64,000 bases of DNA from Gnetum montanum (Eukaryota > Streptophyta > Gnetopsida > Gnetales > Gnetaceae), in the NCBI GenBank assembly GCA_015680685.1, contig MNCI01029622.1, positions 668,017 to 732,016 of the forward strand. The letters run 5' to 3'. How positions within the stretch are numbered: the first letter of the stretch is position 1; each line of letters starts with the position of its first letter. The translations under genes were made by a program, and so were the position numbers. This document shows, piece by piece, positions 61,001-64,000 of this stretch. Below the pieces are notes generated by a model, which worked only from the letters and a program-made list of their open reading frames with translations, ran no database searches and was not told the DNA's origin.

Positions 61001-62198
61001 CTGAGCCCATTGATCTGGACACAGTGGAACCACCATCCGATGAAGCAGCCATGCCACGTCACATTTATGAGGAAATGCGCAAATGTGCGTTACGCTCGAC
61101 ACGCTCCTTATGGGAGAGTAAGGGCATCAATGAAACCCTCTGGAAGAGGCTGGCGAGGTCGGAGAAAAAGGTTGAGTCTCTGACCAAAGAGGTCGGAGAC
61201 TTAAAATCACAGTATGACTTCCTACAGGCGCGAGAAATAGGGGATGAAGACTAGCGTACTGTTGTTGTCGACTACTCCCGTTATTGGGCGGCCATAAAAA
61301 ATAGCGTACAAACTAGTCGGGCGTTGGTCGAACAACGAATGCAGATAGAACTCCTAGCCCAGAAAAGCCAGGATTGGAGAGACTATTGTGCAAGCATGCA
61401 AGCATGGGGGTAGAAGGAGAAGGACCATAAGCACTTGTACAAGCGGGAGAGCATTGCTTATCGGAAACTCTACCGCGATTTTGCCGTAAGGACCCAATCC
61501 TTGCAAGTCTTTCTGGACGTCATCAGAGCTTCCGAAGCCTTCAAGAAGTTCGAAGAGCAGGTGACTGTAAGTGCATCCCCGGAAAGGAAGGTGTCTCTCC
61601 CTGGGGGTCAAGCTACAATCCCTACTTTCTTCCCGGACCCACCCTGCTAGAGCAGCGTAGAGAAAGGGAAAGTGAAGGCTGGAGCTACCTTAGGAGAGGA
61701 TGTATGGCTAGAGTTAATGGAAGAAGAAATTATGAAGCACCTGTGGGCTGGCCTAGACAAGCTTCCCTTTGCTGTGGAAGCAGGGTTGTCGCAAGTAAGC
61801 ATATGCATGTCTTAGCTTGCATTTTCTACTTATGATGCTAAATCTTGTGTCGCTAATGTGCTTACTGTGTTCAGGTACCTGCTGAGGGTAGGGAAGATGA
61901 ACGAGCTGAAGAGTTAACAGAGGGAGTGGTGAAAGCAGAAGAAGAAGCAGAAGAAGAAGGAGAAGAAGACGCGGAAGAAGAAGCGGAAGAAGGAGAAGAA
62001 GAAGAAGAAGCAGGAGAGGAACGCAACGATGAAGAGCATCCTCCCGTGGAGCTGGCGCTGGGACGAGGACCTCGCGAAAAGGGCATTCTTCGTGAACGGA
62101 TCATTCCCAGAAACGATGGCCCACTGGAGGATGATCCATTAGCGTTGGATCCGAACCTAAGGGATACCAGTGATAGTGGCAGTAGAGGAAATGTGTAA
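58043..62198 (+). pseudogene. Antisense eight-exon gene of copy D, about 1,107 codons, function unknown
   Basis: Model from splice signals, phase agreement and alignment with copies A and B: E1 58043-58161, E2 58434-58883, E3 59028-59281, E4 59381-60418, E5 60499-60693, E6 about 60774-60899, E7 60977-61794, E8 61875-62198. All joins keep frame. E1 is basic (MAPKVKRKNAK); E2 has LKPILIVLDLVGVLCC; E4 has LFADLFGVPSD and a basic RRKRLR near its end; E7 begins with a likely coiled coil; E8 is a long Glu tract. No signal peptide, membrane helix or known domain recognised; nuclear localisation is only suggested by the basic cluster. Breaks: seven in-frame stops (59812, 60289, 60630, 60636, 61252, 61411, 61648) and an intron 3 donor reading GA instead of GT (59282-59283). 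Lies opposite to pol, between protease and RT. Confidence 0.78.
61926..62015 (+). repeat. GAA/GAG-rich tract coding poly-Glu in exon 8
   Basis: Imperfect GAAGAAG runs within the last exon of the antisense gene. Copy A lacks this stretch in its short last exon, so it may be a repeat expansion. Confidence 0.7.
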
Positions 62199-62393
62199 TT
62201 ATAATTTATGCATGGTTTTATTGATGTTGAGTGCAATATCATTTTACGAATGACTGAAAAGACGTGTTATAGAACCTGGTGGATGTGTTAAACAATAGTT
62301 ACATTTTTGTTTATTATTTAATGTTTTGCTTATAGAGTGTAAGCGTAATTGTTGAGAAGTGCATCTAAGTGATAATGATAGAGTGTAATTGCG

Positions 62394-62601
62394 AGTTTAA
62401 GGCCATTGTGGTCCATTACATGATTCTACAGAACCTAGCGACTAGTTTAGAGCCATTGTGGGCCTGCTGCGTAATCAAGCATAAAGAGTGATAGTATACA
62501 ATTCTGGCAACTAGTTTAAGGCCGTTGCGGGCCAAAACGCAAGATGCATGAATGATAATGGAATACGATTGTGCGCAAGTAGTTTAAGGCCGTTGCGGGC
62601 C
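62394..62601 (+). repeat. Four AGTTTWA hairpin units behind the antisense gene, copy D
   Basis: Units at 62394, 62444, 62513 and 62581: AGTTTAA followed by GGCC-ATTGTG-GTCC, AGCC-ATTGTG-GGCC, and twice GGCC-GTTGCG-GGCC. They begin about 200 bp after the stop codon of the antisense gene, on its sense strand, as in copy A. Confidence 0.8.
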
Positions 62602-62830
62602 ACAGCGTAATATAGCAAGCGTAAATGATACTGGAACGGAATTTTGTGTAATTATACTAAAGTGATCAGGAAACGTGCATATCGTGCGTACGAAAAAGAT
62701 AACAATGTAAAGATAAATGACAAGCGTAAGAACTGAAAATAAAAGTAACGTAAAAATACGGGAAATAAAATTGCTAAGCAGGAACCCCAATGATTCGGTA
62801 AGACATGATAATGTATGCAAGGACCATCAT

Positions 62831-64000
62831 TTAACCATTGATACGCAACTGTCTCTTGATGGCCTTTACATTGAGCGTTGCGTAAGGGCAAGGAGACTTA
62901 TGGTTTGACTCCTCTACGCTACCATCCGGGAATGGCAGGTCGGCCCAAGCTAGACCGTCTTCATTGCTGTCAGCTTGTTAAGGGGTTTGGAGACGAGTTT
63001 GATCATCCGTCGTTTCTATCTCTGAACCCCGTTCCTCTTCAATGTTATTGATGGTCCTCAGAGTAATTTCATCACTGCGTATCACAACCTCCCCTCCAGC
63101 ATAGGGCAGGTGTATCTCTTGGTGTATTGGTGACGAAACCGCTCTCAGCTGGGCTAACTACGACCTCCCCAAAATCAAGTTGAACCTTGGCATCTCCTCG
63201 ACAACTAAGAAAGTGCCCTCTGTTGGGAATTGAACCCCCACCACAAACTCAATACGCACTGTCCCCTTAACTTGAACCCGTGCCCCATTAAATGATTTTA
63301 CACAGGCCGTCGTTGTGGGTGTGATCTGGTCGACCAAACCCAGCCTATCCACGATGGAATAGGGAATGACGTTGGTAGCCGCGCCATCGTCTACGTGCAC
63401 TCTCCGGATCCGGTATTGACCGACCCGGATAGTGATAAACATAGGTTCGGTGGTCACCTGACCTTTCTCAGGGTCGTCTTTGATAGACCCGTCATGGAAG
63501 GTCAGCGAGGTAGGCCTAGGTTGTTCAGCCTCAGAAGGAAACATGACAGCATGTATCGCTTCTTCTGCTGCTGGCAAGCTTTCATCCACTGTTATGGATG
63601 TCAGCATGCAAACCATAGCCTCACGGTGTTCTCGAGACGTCATAAGCAGATCGTAAAGGCTCAGTGTTGTGTTCTTTTGTTTGAGATCCTGTTTAACTTG
63701 CATAAATGCGTCAAGGAGGTCCTTCTCTCGGCTAGGTTGTTTTTCCCCCTTCTCCTCTTCCATTCAGCCCAGGAGACGGATCTCCCGAGGTGGAACGGCG
63801 TTAGTCGGAGGGTTACTCTTTTCTTTGCCCCGAGAAGGTGGTTGCATTTCTGCGTCTTTATCTTGCCTCTAAGGCGTAGACGAAGGGGCAGAGGCTAGGG
63901 GCTTAGGCTTAGGGAAGCCGAGCGTAAGATGGTCCTTTATTGTGTTAGCTAGCGTATTCTCTCCCTTTCGCTTGGGAGGTGATGGAGACCTCTTTTGGTT
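62831..64000 (-). pseudogene. gag end and retropepsin of copy D
   Basis: The gene continues past the right edge of the window. A Pro-rich linker comes first, then a stop (TGA at 63764-63766 in a LLG-stop-MEEE context, where copy A has HIEEE). Open frame 63763-63158: KNTTLSLYDLLMTS, KDDPEKGQVTTEP, the active-site segment VHVDDGAATNVIPYSIVDRL and PRFNLILGRS. Then a TAG where copy A has Trp (63158-63160), and the frame runs on (HQEIHLPYAGGEVVI) to TAA at 62831-62833. The catalytic DDG is intact. It would process Gag-Pro. The same coding end, WxxLPF then EE, is seen in copy A. Confidence 0.85.

Larger units (their letters stand above)
51132..64000 (-). mobile_element. Copy D: Tat-like element with antisense gene, best preserved copy
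   Basis: Minus-strand order: gag-protease end (64000-62831, start outside the window), antisense gene on the plus strand (58043-62198), pol with RT, two RNase H domains and integrase (57722-54140), hairpin array (54112-53627), 3' untranslated part, polypurine tract and 3' LTR (52504-51132). Higher GC and CpG than the other copies suggest it is the youngest, in line with its being the innermost insertion. Pol stays in one frame for 3.5 kb, broken only by point stops. The second RNase H with its own DEDD residues places it in the Tat lineage. Confidence 0.85.

Noticed and set aside
61871-62242. 123-codon Ser-rich frame on the minus strand
   Set aside because: Shadow of the Glu-rich exon 8 of the antisense gene (GAA read backwards as TTC/Ser-rich codons).

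Overview
This 64 kb window looks like intergenic DNA from a large, repeat-rich plant genome. I see no intact host gene and no tRNA, rRNA or CRISPR array. Almost everything recognisable is a decayed LTR retrotransposon, often nested. A gymnosperm or another plant that keeps old elements for a long time fits best, but the sequence alone does not prove the organism.

Layout, left to right: (1) 271-12527 (+), copy A, a Tat-like Ty3/gypsy element with 5' LTR, gag, protease and an antisense gene; its RT and integrase are missing. (2) 12528-18642 (-), an Athila-like gypsy element with gag and protease but no pol. (3) 18643-20856, unclassified AT-rich DNA. (4) 20857-23990, a short LTR element lying directly before (5) 23991-27572 (+), a SIRE/Maximus-like Copia remnant. 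(6) 27573-30355 (+), a non-autonomous LTR element with a tRNA-iMet-type primer site. (7) 30356-33658, probable LTR/leader DNA of another element. (8) 33659-47173 (-), copy B, a second and heavily decayed Tat-like element. (9) 47174-51131 (+), copy C, inserted into copy B. (10) 51132-64000 (-), copy D, the best preserved Tat-like element, inserted into the gag of copy C and running off the right end.

The most interesting feature is shared by copies A, B and D. Between protease and reverse transcriptase, on the strand opposite gag-pol, each carries a long spliced gene of unknown function. In copy D it models as eight exons (58043-62198, about 1,107 codons) whose splice phases agree. The same protein blocks, and in A the same exon borders and nearly the same exon lengths, recur in the diverged copies A (7296-10894) and B (43671-47165). 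The gene has its own TATA-like box. Its 3' flank carries small hairpins with a constant AGTTTWA box and a changing but complementary stem, at the same place in A and D. The LTR U3 regions carry another class of hairpin array whose sequence word is particular to each copy. This organisation (antisense multi-exon gene splitting pro from RT, plus two hairpin systems) is the best candidate for an undescribed system here. All copies seen are pseudogenes, mostly broken by point nonsense changes.
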